Source: Sphingomonas pituitosa NBRC 102491 (GTDB taxonomy: Bacteria > Pseudomonadota > Alphaproteobacteria > Sphingomonadales > Sphingomonadaceae). From it: a stretch of DNA of 64,000 nt. Position 1 is the first letter of the stretch; each line of letters begins with the position of its first letter. Below the pieces are notes generated by a model. The model was given only the letters and a program-made list of their open reading frames with translations. It ran no database searches and was not told where the DNA came from. Where the stretch lies: the NCBI RefSeq assembly GCF_001598435.1, contig NZ_BCYY01000001.1, positions 62,001-126,000 of the forward strand. Reading direction: 5' to 3'. The position numbers and the translations under genes were made by a program. This document shows, one piece after another, positions 9,353 through 19,930 of the stretch.

Positions 9353-10590
9353 TGTGCCTTGGGGGTCGGCGATGCCTGGGGCGAAGCGCCGCGGCGGATG
9401 CGAAGCACGCCGGGCCCTTCCTGCACGCTCCAGCCGCGCGACTCGAGCGCGGCGCGCAGAGCGGCCTGCGATCCGTCGAACGACACGCGCATCACCGAGA
9501 TGCCGCCCAGCGCCAGACTGGTCGTGGTGGCGCTGCGCACGCCCGGTACGCCGCGCACGGCGCTTTCCGAGGCGTTGACGGCGGCGGCGTTGGGTGTTTC
9601 GACCTGCACCGACAGCGATGCGGTCGTGGCGGCAGGCGTGCCTTCGACACTCGGCAGCGGCGTGGGCAGCGGCGTCTCCTCAGACACAGGCGCGGCCGGC
9701 TGGGCAACCGGCGGCCGGGCCGCGAGCACGGCATCGGTATGCAGCCGGCCATCGGAAAGCGCCGCCTGATAGGCCTTGTCGATCCGCGCTACGGCGGTAT
9801 CGAACAGCGTGTCGATCGCGTCGCCATTGTCGATCCGCAGCGCGAAGCTGGTGATCGGCAGCTTGTCCGGCCCGTGCGTCGCGGAGAAGATGCCGACGAT
9901 CGGCCCGCCCGGATAGTCGCGACGCAGTTGCACCTCGGCGACGAGCATGTCGACGGCGCCGTACTGGTCGAGGATCGTCCGCCACCAGTTGCGGCCATGG
10001 CGCAGCGTCTGGCCGGTATTGACCAGCAGCCGGTCGGCGCCGGTACCGCGCAGCCGAATATAGTCGATCGTGCTGCCAGCGGCGCGCAGCCGGTTCCAGG
10101 CGCGCGCCCAGGCAGTGTCGCGCTCGAACACCTGGCCGACGCCGCCCGAATATTGCAGCGGCACCAAGAGCATCGGCGGCGAATGGGTAACCGCGATCGA
10201 GACACCGAGGATCGAGCCGGCCTTGGCGCGATCGAACTGCACGCCCAGGCTGGCGATGTAACGATTGGGGCCGATCTGCTCGCGCTCGACGACGATGCCG
10301 GTCACGATGGCGTCCAATGCCGAGTCGGAGAGCGCGCCGGGCTTGCCGGTAAGCTGCTGCGACAGCATCGACCAGCCCTTGCGCTGCGCGATCCGCCAGC
10401 CGCCCTGGCGTGCGATGTCGGCGCTCTTGCCTGACACGTCGACCTTCACGCCGCTCACTTCGAAGCTGCCGGCCGTGCCCGCAGGCGCCGCGGGCGCCCC
10501 GCCCTGCCCGCGTGCCGCCACGATGCCCGCACCGGCGAGCGCGAGCGCCGAAAGGGCGCCAAGGACGGTTTTGGGACGGCGAAACTGCAT
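9349..10590 (-). CDS. Exported DUF2066-like protein
   Basis: A 413-residue protein with an N-terminal signal peptide ([22 protein letters not shown]). The central part (about 45-300), with [17 protein letters not shown] and repeated beta-like stretches, resembles DUF2066. The last 80 residues ([19 protein letters not shown]...[12 protein letters not shown]) look like a ferredoxin-like, heavy-metal-associated-type fold without the CxxC metal motif. The function is unknown. The start ATG at 10590 is the first Met with a signal peptide. Its stop overlaps the hda start (ATGA). Confidence 0.75.
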   Translation of the reverse strand: MQFRRPKTVLGALSALALAGAGIVAARGQGGAPAAPAGTAGSFEVSGVKVDVSGKSADIARQGGWRIAQRKGWSMLSQQLTGKPGALSDSALDAIVTGIVVEREQIGPNRYIASLGVQFDRAKAGSILGVSIAVTHSPPMLLVPLQYSGGVGQVFERDTAWARAWNRLRAAGSTIDYIRLRGTGADRLLVNTGQTLRHGRNWWRTILDQYGAVDMLVAEVQLRRDYPGGPIVGIFSATHGPDKLPITSFALRIDNGDAIDTLFDTAVARIDKAYQAALSDGRLHTDAVLAARPPVAQPAAPVSEETPLPTPLPSVEGTPAATTASLSVQVETPNAAAVNASESAVRGVPGVRSATTTSLALGGISVMRVSFDGSQAALRAALESRGWSVQEGPGVLRIRRGASPQASPTPKAQ

Positions 10591-10653
10591 GCGGGCGCCC
10601 TTTTGGCGAACCGGGCGTGGAAATCCAAGCGCGTTGTGGCTAGGGCGTCGGCC

Positions 10654-11760
10654 ATGAGCGAGACCAAGGCGGGCGACGGCCCTTACACCTATGCCCAGGC
10701 GGGCGTTTCGATTGCGGCAGGCAACGCGCTGGTACGCGCGATCGGCCCGCTTGCCCGTTCCACCCGGCGCGCCGGCGCGGACGCCGATCTGGGCGGCTTC
10801 GGCGGCATCTTCGACCTGAAGGCGGCGGGCTTCACCGATCCGCTGCTGGTCGCGGCGAACGACGGCGTCGGCACCAAGCTGAAGCTGGCGATCGAGCACA
10901 ATCATCACGACGGCGTCGGCATCGACCTTGTCGCGATGTGCGCCAACGATCTGATCGTGCAGGGCGCCGAGCCGCTGTTTTTCCTCGACTATTATGCGAG
11001 CGGCAAGCTCGACAACGCGGTCGCCGAGCGCGTCATCGCGTCGATCGCCGAGGGCTGCCGCCAGGCCGGCTGCGCGCTGATCGGCGGCGAGACCGCCGAG
11101 ATGCCGGGCATGTATGCCGATGGTGATTACGACCTCGCCGGCTTCTGCGTCGGCGCGGTCGAGCGCGACCGGCTGCTCGACGGCAAGAAGATCGCGCCTG
11201 GCGACGTGCTGCTCGGCCTCGCCTCGAACGGCGTGCACTCGAACGGCTTCTCGCTGGTGCGGCGACTCGCGGCGGACAAGGGCTGGAAGCTCGATCGTCC
11301 GGCGCTGTTCGATCAGGAGCGGTTGCTGATCGACGCGCTGATGGCGCCGACTCGGATCTATGTCGCCAGCCTGCTGCCGGAACTCCGCAAGGGCACGATC
11401 CACGGCCTCGCCCACATCACCGGCGGCGGTCTTCTCGAGAATGTCCCGCGCGTTCTGCCCGAGGGCACCCATGCGCGCATCGACGCGGGCGCCTGGCCGC
11501 AGTCGCGGCTGATGGCGTTCCTGCAGGCGCAGGGCAATATCGAGCCCGAAGAGATGGCGCGCACCTTCAACTGCGGTGTCGGCATGGTCGCGGTGGTCGC
11601 CGCCGAAGAGGCTGAAGCCGTGGCGGCGGCGCTGACCGCAGCCGGCGAGACGGTGTTCACTATCGGCGCGATCGAAGCGGGTGAGCGCGGCTGTACCGTG
11701 TACGGCGCGGACGAGACCTGGAGCGCCCGTGGGGCGTGGAGCGCTACCCACCATGGCTGA
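10654..11760 (+). CDS. purM: Phosphoribosylformylglycinamidine cyclo-ligase PurM
   Basis: A 368-residue AIR synthetase, which closes the imidazole ring in purine synthesis using ATP. Hallmarks include [14 protein letters not shown], the ATP/Mg loop [42 protein letters not shown] and [12 protein letters not shown] chose ATG 10654 (MSETKAG) over the upstream in-frame ATG at 10603 because it matches the family N-terminus. Its 3' end overlaps purN by 8 bases. It is divergent from the DUF2066-like gene, 63 bases away. Confidence 0.96.
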   Translation: MSETKAGDGPYTYAQAGVSIAAGNALVRAIGPLARSTRRAGADADLGGFGGIFDLKAAGFTDPLLVAANDGVGTKLKLAIEHNHHDGVGIDLVAMCANDLIVQGAEPLFFLDYYASGKLDNAVAERVIASIAEGCRQAGCALIGGETAEMPGMYADGDYDLAGFCVGAVERDRLLDGKKIAPGDVLLGLASNGVHSNGFSLVRRLAADKGWKLDRPALFDQERLLIDALMAPTRIYVASLLPELRKGTIHGLAHITGGGLLENVPRVLPEGTHARIDAGAWPQSRLMAFLQAQGNIEPEEMARTFNCGVGMVAVVAAEEAEAVAAALTAAGETVFTIGAIEAGERGCTVYGADETWSARGAWSATHHG

Positions 11761-12346
11761 GGCGTCCGTTGGCGCCTCCAGCAAGAAGCGACTCGGCATC
11801 CTGATCTCGGGCCGCGGATCGAACATGGCCGCGCTGGTCGAAGCTGCCGGGGCGCCGGATTGCCCGTACACGGTCGCGCTGGTCGCCAGCGACAAGCCGG
11901 AAGCGGCCGGGCTCGCTTGGGCTGCCGAGCGGGGCGTGCCGACCTTTGCCCAGTCGCCCAAGGGCATGCCCAAGGCCGACTATGAAGCGAAGATCGACGC
12001 GGCACTGCGCGACGCGGGCGTCGAGGCGATTGCGCTCGCCGGCTATATGCGGCTGCTATCGGACGATTTCGTCTCGCGCTGGCGCGGGCGGATCGTCAAT
12101 ATCCACCCCTCGCTGCTGCCAAAGTACAAGGGCCTCGACACCCATGCCCGGGCGATCGAGGCCGGTGATGCGGAGGCCGGTGCCTCGGTCCATATCGTCA
12201 CCGAAGAACTCGATGGCGGCGACGTGCTCGGCCAGGCCCGCGTGGCGATCCTGCCGGGCGACACTGCCGATTCGCTCGCGGCGCGCGTGTTAGCGGAAGA
12301 GCACCAGCTCTATCCGAAAACCCTCGCCGCATGGCTTTGCGGCTGA
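11753..12346 (+). CDS. purN: Phosphoribosylglycinamide formyltransferase PurN
   Basis: A 197-residue GAR transformylase that uses 10-formyl-tetrahydrofolate in the third step of purine synthesis. The motifs [29 protein letters not shown] and [26 protein letters not shown] contain the catalytic Asn/His region, and [14 protein letters not shown] the catalytic Asp. ATG 11753 lies inside the last codons of purM (CAC CAT GGC TGA), so translation is coupled. Confidence 0.95.
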   Translation: MAEASVGASSKKRLGILISGRGSNMAALVEAAGAPDCPYTVALVASDKPEAAGLAWAAERGVPTFAQSPKGMPKADYEAKIDAALRDAGVEAIALAGYMRLLSDDFVSRWRGRIVNIHPSLLPKYKGLDTHARAIEAGDAEAGASVHIVTEELDGGDVLGQARVAILPGDTADSLAARVLAEEHQLYPKTLAAWLCG

Positions 12347-12415
12347 AATCCGAGGATATTTGGCCGCGATGCGGCGTTCTCCCCGGTCAATACTCCAGAA
12401 CGGGAAGCGACGGAC

Positions 12416-12613
12416 ATGGCCAAGCACTCGGCGCTTACGCCGGAGGAAGTGGGCGGAATCGCCACCGCTGAGCTCGGCCTTGTGCTGCTCGATGGCCCCG
12501 ACGGCGTCGCGGTGGCGATGACGCCGGAAGCCGCCGAGGCCACTGGCCGCAGCCTGCTCGCAGCGGCCGAAATCGCCGCCGGGCAGCGCGAGCGGGGCGA
12601 AACGGGTTATTGA
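12416..12613 (+). CDS. Small acidic protein of unknown function
   Basis: A 65-residue ORF (MAKHSALTPEEVGGIATAELGL...). It is Ala/Glu-rich and predicted soluble, with no recognised domain. The codon use matches the neighbours and the upstream GGGAAG is a modest ribosome site, which supports a real gene. It is in the same direction as purN, 69 bases downstream. Confidence 0.55.
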   Translation: MAKHSALTPEEVGGIATAELGLVLLDGPDGVAVAMTPEAAEATGRSLLAAAEIAAGQRERGETGY

Positions 12614-12654
12614 GACTTGTGCTGCGATAATGCTCGCGCCGATAAGGGGCGCGG

Positions 12655-13347
12655 ATGATCAAGGTCGCCAGCTACAACATGCGGAAGTCGATCGGCACCG
12701 ACCGACGGCGCCGCCCGGAGAGGACGCTCGAGGTACTGCTCGAGGTCGACGCCGATGTGATCGCCTTGCAGGAGGCCGATCGACGCTTCGGTGCGCGTGA
12801 GGCGGTGCTTGCGCAACATCTGCTCGCCGAACACAGTCCGTGGAAAGCGGTGCAGTTCGGCATGCGCGCGCGGTCGATGGGCTGGCATGGCAATGCGCTG
12901 CTGGTCCGCAAAGAGGCCGAGATTCTCGCCTGCGCGGCGCTGCACCTGCCCACGCTCGAACCGCGCGGTGCGGTGATGGCGGACCTTCGGATCAACGGGC
13001 AGCCGCTGCGCGTCGTCGGCATGCACCTCGACCTGTCGGGCCTGTGGCGGCGGCGGCAGGCGCATGCGATCCTCACCCAGCTTGCCGGCTGCCCAGCGAT
13101 GCCGACCGTGATGATGGGCGACCTCAACGAATGGAGCGCGGAGCGCGGTTGCCTGCGCGATTTCGCCCAGCATTTCGCCTTCGCGCCCACCGGCAAGAGC
13201 TTCCACGCACGCCGCCCGATGGCGCGGCTGGACCGGATCATGGCCTCGCCCGACCTGGCGATCGGCGACGCCGGGGTGCATCACAGCCTCGCGGCCCGCA
13301 CCGCCTCCGATCACCTTCCGGTCTGGGCGGAGGTGCGGCACCGCTGA
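12655..13347 (+). CDS. Endonuclease/exonuclease/phosphatase (EEP) family hydrolase
   Basis: A 230-residue metal-dependent phosphodiesterase of the DNase I-like EEP fold. Active-site signatures are intact: SYNMRK (Asn), IALQEADRRF (metal-ligand Glu), VGMHLDL, TVMMGDLNEW (Asp/Asn pair) and the terminal ASDHLPVWAEV (Asp-His). The substrate could be nucleic acid or a phospholipid headgroup. The stop TGA shares its last base with the patatin ATG (TGATG, 13345-13349), so both are made together; that pairing favours a lipid-related role, as an inference. Confidence 0.88.
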   Translation: MIKVASYNMRKSIGTDRRRRPERTLEVLLEVDADVIALQEADRRFGAREAVLAQHLLAEHSPWKAVQFGMRARSMGWHGNALLVRKEAEILACAALHLPTLEPRGAVMADLRINGQPLRVVGMHLDLSGLWRRRQAHAILTQLAGCPAMPTVMMGDLNEWSAERGCLRDFAQHFAFAPTGKSFHARRPMARLDRIMASPDLAIGDAGVHHSLAARTASDHLPVWAEVRHR

Positions 13348-15623
13348 TGCAGGAAGGGCAGGAAAAGGAACTGCGGCTGGCGCTGGTCTGCTATGGCGGG
13401 ATCAGCCTTGCGGTGTACATGCACGGCATCACCAAGGAGGTGTGGCACCTCGCCCGCGCGAGTTGCGCCGAGCGCGAGGGAACGCCGCTCCACAGCGTCT
13501 ATCGCGACCTGCTTGAGGAAATCCGCGAGCGCAGCGGCCTCAATTTGCGCGTGCTTGTCGACATCCTCTCGGGTGCCAGCGCCGGCGGAATCAACGCCGT
13601 ATTCCTCGCCCAGGCGATCGCCACCGGACAGTCGCTCGATCCGCTGACGGCGATGTGGCTGGACTATGCCGATGTCGATGCGTTGCTCGCGCCCAGCCAG
13701 GGTCCGTCGCATCGCTTCGCCAAGGTGTGGGCCAAGCCGATCGCATGGATGGTCTCGAACCGATCGCAGGCGATCGACGAGACGGTGGAAGCCGGTGCCC
13801 GCGCAGAAGTGCGGGAGAAGCTGGAACGCTTCGTGCGCTCGCGTTGGTTCGAACCTCCCTTCGGTGGCGCGCAGCTGCTCCATACCCTGATGAACGCATT
13901 CGACGCGATGGCGAACGGGCCGGCCGAGCGCCGGCTGCTGCCCGATGGCCAGCCGCTCGACCTGTTCGTTACCGCCACCGATTTCCGCGGCCATGCGGAA
14001 ACCTTGCGGCTCAATACGCCGCCCGAGGTGGTGGAAACCGAACACCGCCTGGTCTTCGGCTTCAGCGATCATGGGCGGGGGACCGGCGTGGCGCATCCGG
14101 CTGCGCTCGCCTTTGCCGCGCGGGCGACTTCCAGCTTCCCGGGCGCCTTCCCCCCACTGATGGTGGAAGAGCTCGACAAGGTGCTGGCAGAACGCAGCGA
14201 AACCTGGTTCGGGCGCGATGCCTTCCTCCAGCGCGCGCTGCCCGAGCAATGGTCGGAGAGCCGGGCGGAGAAGGCGGTACTCATCGATGGTTCCGTTCTC
14301 GCCAACGCGCCTTTCGGCCCGGCGATGGCGGCGCTGCGCGAGCGCCCTGCCCGCCGCCAAGTCGACCGGCGGTTCGTGTTCCTCGATCCCACGCCGGACA
14401 TGCGGTTCGACTTCTACGGTCCGCGGCAGGAACGCCCCGGCTTCTTCTCGACGATCATCGGCGCCCTTTCCGAGCTGCCGCGCAAGCAGCCGATCCGGGA
14501 CAATCTGGATGCCATCGCCGATCGTTCGGATCGCATCGAGCGCATGCTCGCCATCGTTGCCGAGATCCGGGCGGAGGTGGAGGCGCAGGTCGAGTCGCTG
14601 TTCGGCTATACGCTGTGGCTCGATTACCCCACGCCCAAGCGCCTCGCCGCGTGGCGCAAGCGCGCCCAGGTCGCCGCTGCCGCCAAGGCCGGCTATGGCC
14701 ATACCGCGTACGCGCTGCTCAAGGTGGACGGTGCGGTAGACCGCACCGCGAGGCTGCTCCAGTCGCTGAGCGGCCAGCAGGACGGCCAGCGACTCCGCAC
14801 GGTGGCGCGCCAGTTGCGCGACACCGTCCGCGTGCGGGGCGCCGACAGGTTCGGGGCTGCGCTGCCAGGCGGCGCATCGCCCGAAGCGCTGGATTTTCTG
14901 CGCGGCCATGATCTCGGTTTCCGCATTCGCCGCTTGCGCCTGCTCGCGCGGCGTCTCTCGGAAATGGAGCATTCGGCGCCGCGCGGCGCGATGCGGCCGA
15001 TGCGAGACGCGATCTACGGCGCGCTCGCCGCCTATCTCGAGCTCAAACGCTCGGATACCTTTGCGGATCTGCGCGATCGCACCGGAGAGGACCGCGGCGC
15101 GCTGCTCGATGCCCTTGCGGAACGGATGCAGCTGCGCACGCTCGACCGGCAGACCGACGAGGCCCTCTCGGCCGGGTTCAGCGCGCTGTCGAAGGAGCTG
15201 CGGCGACCGATGCTGCTCGCCTATCTAGGCTTCCCCTTCTTCGACATCGCCACGCTGCCGCTGCTGCAGGGCGAGGGGATGGACGAATTCGATCCCATCC
15301 GCGTCGATCGCATCTCGCCGGAAGATGCCAGGGCGATCCGCACCGGCGGCGTCGCCGCGATGCTGAAAGGCAACCAGTTCAACAATTTCGGCGCATTCTT
15401 CAGCCGCGCCTATCGCGAGAATGATTATCTTTGGGGTCGCCTGAACGGCGCGGACCGACTGATCGACATCGTGCTGTCCACGCTTGATCCGGAAGCCCGG
15501 CCCGACGTCGAACATGTTGCAGCGCTCAAGCGTCGCGCGTTCCACGCGATCCTCGACGAGGAAGCACCCAGCCTCACCGCGATCCCCGGCTTGGTCGCCG
15601 AGTTGCGGGGCGAAATCGGCTGA
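13347..15623 (+). CDS. Large patatin-like phospholipase
   Basis: A 758-residue patatin-domain protein. The oxyanion glycine loop is seen at CYGGISLAVYMHG (residues 15-27), the nucleophile elbow GASAG has Ser78, and the dyad Asp lies in DGSVLANAPF near residue 318. Patatins deacylate lipids by a Ser/Asp dyad. The C-terminal 400 residues are helical and poorly characterised, as in the long bacterial patatin-like subfamily. There is no signal peptide, so it probably acts on the inner leaflet or cytosolic lipid. It is translationally coupled to the EEP gene. Confidence 0.9.
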   Translation: MQEGQEKELRLALVCYGGISLAVYMHGITKEVWHLARASCAEREGTPLHSVYRDLLEEIRERSGLNLRVLVDILSGASAGGINAVFLAQAIATGQSLDPLTAMWLDYADVDALLAPSQGPSHRFAKVWAKPIAWMVSNRSQAIDETVEAGARAEVREKLERFVRSRWFEPPFGGAQLLHTLMNAFDAMANGPAERRLLPDGQPLDLFVTATDFRGHAETLRLNTPPEVVETEHRLVFGFSDHGRGTGVAHPAALAFAARATSSFPGAFPPLMVEELDKVLAERSETWFGRDAFLQRALPEQWSESRAEKAVLIDGSVLANAPFGPAMAALRERPARRQVDRRFVFLDPTPDMRFDFYGPRQERPGFFSTIIGALSELPRKQPIRDNLDAIADRSDRIERMLAIVAEIRAEVEAQVESLFGYTLWLDYPTPKRLAAWRKRAQVAAAAKAGYGHTAYALLKVDGAVDRTARLLQSLSGQQDGQRLRTVARQLRDTVRVRGADRFGAALPGGASPEALDFLRGHDLGFRIRRLRLLARRLSEMEHSAPRGAMRPMRDAIYGALAAYLELKRSDTFADLRDRTGEDRGALLDALAERMQLRTLDRQTDEALSAGFSALSKELRRPMLLAYLGFPFFDIATLPLLQGEGMDEFDPIRVDRISPEDARAIRTGGVAAMLKGNQFNNFGAFFSRAYRENDYLWGRLNGADRLIDIVLSTLDPEARPDVEHVAALKRRAFHAILDEEAPSLTAIPGLVAELRGEIG

Positions 15624-15687
15624 GCCTTGGCAAGCGGGCCCGCTCGGGCCTAGAAGGCCGCTCAGGGTTTGCCAGGAAGGGAGCGGA

Positions 15688-16011
15688 ATGCGGTTTCTGA
15701 AGGTGCTGTTGTGGCTCCTGCTCGGCGGCGTGATCGCCGGGTTCGTGATCTACAATGGCGAGCAGCGCGTGAGCATCCAGCTCTGGGGCGGACTCGTCGC
15801 CGATATCAGCCTGCCGCTCTTGCTGATCGTCGTGTTCCTCGCCGGTTTCCTGCCGATGCTGGTCGCGTATCAGACGCTGCGCTGGCGGATGCGCCAGCGT
15901 TTCGCCGGACTGGAGCGCGCACTGGCCGATCTGCGGTCGATCCCCGCCACAGCGGCGCCCCGCTTCGAGCCGGTGGCGGAAACGCCCGCGATCGAGGATC
16001 CGCGCGCATGA
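15688..16011 (+). CDS. LapA-domain (DUF1049) inner-membrane protein
   Basis: A 107-residue protein with two hydrophobic segments (VLLWLLLGGVIAGFVIYN and LPLLLIVVFLAGFLPMLVAY) and a cytosolic coiled tail, typical of the LapA/DUF1049 family, whose enterobacterial member is involved in lipopolysaccharide assembly control. GGAAGGGAGCGG precedes the ATG. Its stop overlaps the pyrF start (ATGA, 16008-16011). Confidence 0.85.
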   Translation: MRFLKVLLWLLLGGVIAGFVIYNGEQRVSIQLWGGLVADISLPLLLIVVFLAGFLPMLVAYQTLRWRMRQRFAGLERALADLRSIPATAAPRFEPVAETPAIEDPRA

Positions 16012-16682
16012 GCAGCCGGATCTACGTCGCGCTCGACACGCCCGAGCTCGAAAAGGCAAAGGCGCTCGCCCAGAGGGTCCGCCACCATGTCGGCGGCATC
16101 AAGCTGGGACTCGAATTCTTCATGGCGAACGGGCGCCATGGCGTGCACGAGATGGCGGAGATCGGCGTGCCGATCTTCCTCGACCTCAAGTTCCACGACA
16201 TCCCCAACACCGTTGCCAAGGCGATCCAGGCACTGCGGCCGCTCAACCCGGCGATCCTAACCGTCCACGCCGCGGGTGGCCGGGCGATGCTGGAAGATGC
16301 CAAGGCGGCGGCACCCGAAGGCACCAAGGTCGTTGCTGTGACCATGCTCACCAGCCTGGATGGCAGCGACATGACCTCGATCGGCCTCAAGCCCGACCCG
16401 CACGAGCAGGTCATGCGCCTAGCGGAGCTGGCGCGCTCGGCGGGCGTCGACGGCATCGTCTGCTCGGGCGAAGAGGTGAAGGCGGCGCATGCAGCGTGGA
16501 AGGACGGCTTCTTCGTCGTCCCCGGCGTGCGACCGGCCGACGCGCATGTCGGTGACCAGAAACGCGTGGTGACGCCGCGAAGCGCGGTGGATGCGGGCGC
16601 ATCGATCCTGGTCATCGGCCGCCCGATCACCCAGGCCGAGGATCCCGATCAGGCTGCCCGCGCAATCGCCGCGACCCTTTGA
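16008..16682 (+). CDS. pyrF: Orotidine 5'-phosphate decarboxylase PyrF
   Basis: A 224-residue TIM-barrel enzyme for the last step of UMP synthesis. The catalytic DxKxxD-type segment is seen in FLDLKFHDIPNTV, and the phosphate-binding end in VPGVRPADAHVGDQKRV and ILVIGRPITQAEDP. The length is normal. It is coupled to lapA by ATGA. A perfect 11-bp hairpin follows 11 bases after the stop and may terminate the transcript or gate the next gene. Confidence 0.96.
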   Translation: MSSRIYVALDTPELEKAKALAQRVRHHVGGIKLGLEFFMANGRHGVHEMAEIGVPIFLDLKFHDIPNTVAKAIQALRPLNPAILTVHAAGGRAMLEDAKAAAPEGTKVVAVTMLTSLDGSDMTSIGLKPDPHEQVMRLAELARSAGVDGIVCSGEEVKAAHAAWKDGFFVVPGVRPADAHVGDQKRVVTPRSAVDAGASILVIGRPITQAEDPDQAARAIAATL

Positions 16683-16692
16683 CATAGAACGG

Positions 16693-16720
16693 CATTTCCC
16701 TCCTACAAGGGAGGGAAATG
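16693..16720 (+). other. Perfect 11-bp hairpin spanning GGAGGG and an ATG
   Basis: CATTTCCCTCC (16693-16703), a 6-base loop, then GGAGGGAAATG (16710-16720). The 3' arm contains both a consensus Shine-Dalgarno and the first possible ATG (16718) of the GNAT gene. No U-run follows, so it is either a factor-assisted pyrF terminator or a structure that masks the ribosome site. Confidence 0.7.
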
Positions 16721-16732
16721 TCCGGAAGTTCC

Positions 16733-17239
16733 ATGCCCCTCACCCTCCGTCCCGCCACGCTTGCGGAGCTGCCCGCGCTCCACCCCGTGATCGAACGCGC
16801 CTATCGCGGCGAGACCGCGCGCCAAGGCTGGACGCATGAGGCGGACCTGATTGAAGGCCCCCGCACCAGCCTGGAAACGCTGGCGGGCATCGTCGCAGAT
16901 CCGCTCCAGGTGCTGCTGAGCGCGTGGGAGGGCGGCGTTGCGCTCGGCTGCGTCAATGTCGCCAAGCGGGGCGGTGGCACCGCCTATCTGGGCCTGCTCT
17001 GCATCGAGCCGCTGCGCCAAGCCAGCGGGCTCGGCCGCCAGCTGATTACCGCTGCCGAGGCGTATGCGCGCAACGTCTTCGGCTGCACGCGGATCGAGAT
17101 GACCGTGATCGAGGAGCGCCGCAAGCTGATCGAATATTATGTCCGCCGCGGCTATGCCGAGACCGGCGCGCGCCGCGACTTTCCGATCCCGCTGGACCCG
17201 CCGCTGTTCATGACGGTGCTGGCCAAGCCGCTCGTCTAG
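16733..17239 (+). CDS. GNAT-family N-acetyltransferase
   Basis: A 168-residue acetyltransferase with the acetyl-CoA pyrophosphate loop in IEPLRQASGLGRQLITAAE and the following EYYVRRGYAETG block. The substrate is unknown. The start is uncertain: ATG 16733 has GGAAG 4 bases upstream and matches the domain start (MPLTLRPATLAEL), while ATG 16718 lies in the hairpin with GGAGGG too close. It sits between pyrF and trpF on the same strand. Confidence 0.82.
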   Translation: MPLTLRPATLAELPALHPVIERAYRGETARQGWTHEADLIEGPRTSLETLAGIVADPLQVLLSAWEGGVALGCVNVAKRGGGTAYLGLLCIEPLRQASGLGRQLITAAEAYARNVFGCTRIEMTVIEERRKLIEYYVRRGYAETGARRDFPIPLDPPLFMTVLAKPLV

Positions 17240-17256
17240 CGCCTACAGGGCTGCCC

Positions 17257-17891
17257 ATGCCCGCAACCGCAAAAATCTGTGGCCTGTCCACGCCCGAGAC
17301 GCTCGATGCCGCCACCACCGGCGGGGCAAGCCATGTCGGTTTCGTCTTCTTCCCCCCCAGCCCCCGCCATCTGCCTTTCGAGAAGGCGCAGGGTCTTGCC
17401 GCGCGGGTGCCAGGGCATGTCGCGCGCGTCGGCGTGTTCGTCGATCCTGACGACGGGCTGCTGGACGCCGCGATTGTCGCCGGTCGGCTGGACGTGATCC
17501 AGCTCCACAAGGTCACGCCCGAACGCGCGGCCGCGGTGAAGGCGCGTACCGGTCGCGAGACTTGGGCCGCACTTGCGGTAAAGACCCGTGCCGATCTCGT
17601 CCCCGCCGCCGGCTTCCGAGGGGCGGTCGATCGGTTGCTCTACGACGCCAAGGCCCCGGATGGCGCGAAGGTGCCCGGCGGCACCGGCCTGCGCTTCGAT
17701 TGGAACCTGCTCGACGGCTTCGCCCACCCCCTGCCCTGGATCCTGTCCGGCGGGCTCGATGCCGGCAATGCCGACGAAGCGATCCGGGTGACCGGCGCGC
17801 CGCTGGTGGATGTCTCTTCGGGCATCGAGACGGCGCCGGGCGTCAAGGATGTGGACAAGATCGCAGCATTCCTTAAAGCCGTTGCCCGATC

Positions 17892-17895
<4 letters not shown>
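17257..17895 (+). CDS. trpF: Phosphoribosylanthranilate isomerase TrpF
   Basis: A 212-residue TIM-barrel isomerase of tryptophan synthesis. The general base Cys is in [10 protein letters not shown] near the N-terminus; [14 protein letters not shown] and the phosphate-binding [14 protein letters not shown] and [14 protein letters not shown] are typical. It overlaps trpB by 4 bases (ATGA), making trpF-trpB-trpA-accD one coupled block. The remaining trp genes are not in the window. Confidence 0.96.
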
Positions 17896-19117
<1,222 letters not shown>

Positions 19118-19121
<4 letters not shown>

Positions 19122-19930
19122 CCCGCCTCGCCAACGCCTTTGCCCGCGCCGCCGATCAGGGTCGCGCCGCGCTGGTGACCTTTGTCACCGCCGGTGACCC
19201 CATGCCGAGCGCGACCGCCGCGATCCTCGACGCGCTCGTCGCGGGCGGCGCCGACGTGATCGAGCTCGGCATGCCGTTCACCGATCCGATGGCGGACGGC
19301 CCGGCGATCCAGGCGGCGAATCTGCGCAGCCTCGCCGCCGGCACCACCACGGCGGACGTGCTCGCCATCGCCGCCGCGTTCCGCGCCCGCCACCCCGAGG
19401 TGCCGCTGGTGCTGATGGGCTATGCCAATCCGATGACGCGGCGCGGGCCCGAATGGTTCGCCAATGCCGCCCGCGACGCCGGTGTCGACGGCGCGATCTG
19501 CGTCGACATTCCCGCCGAGGAAGACGACAGCCTGGGCGAAGCGCTCCGCGCCGCCGGGCTCGGCAATGTCCGCCTCGCCACGCCCACCACCGATGCGGCA
19601 CGGCTGCCGGCGGTGCTGGAGGGCGCGTCGGGGTTCCTCTATTACGTCTCGGTCGCCGGAATCACCGGGCTGCAACAGGCCGCCACGGCCTCGATCGAAG
19701 CCGCGGTGGCCCGCCTCAAGGCCGCCACCGATTTGCCGATCGCGGTCGGCTTCGGCGTTCGCACTCCCGAACAGGCCGCCGCCATCGGTCGCGTCGCCGA
19801 TGGCGTGGTTGTGGGCAGCGCAATCGTCGAGCTGGTCGGCCGCCACGGTGCGGATGCGGCGGAGCCCGTCCGTGCCTATATCGATACGCTGAAGACGGCG
19901 CTGGTCGCCGCACGCAAGGAAGTCGCATGA
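19118..19930 (+). CDS. trpA: Tryptophan synthase alpha subunit
   Basis: A 270-residue TIM barrel that cleaves indole-3-glycerol phosphate and passes indole to TrpB. The catalytic Glu and Asp are in [16 protein letters not shown], and [12 protein letters not shown] and [11 protein letters not shown] are conserved. GTG start at 19118. The ATGA overlap with accD at 19927 continues the coupled run. Confidence 0.97.

Noticed and set aside
9349..11973. An 874-codon minus-strand frame spanning the DUF2066-like gene and purM
   Set aside because: Only the part from 10590 down is a real protein; the upstream part is the antisense of purM/purN, open because of the high GC content.
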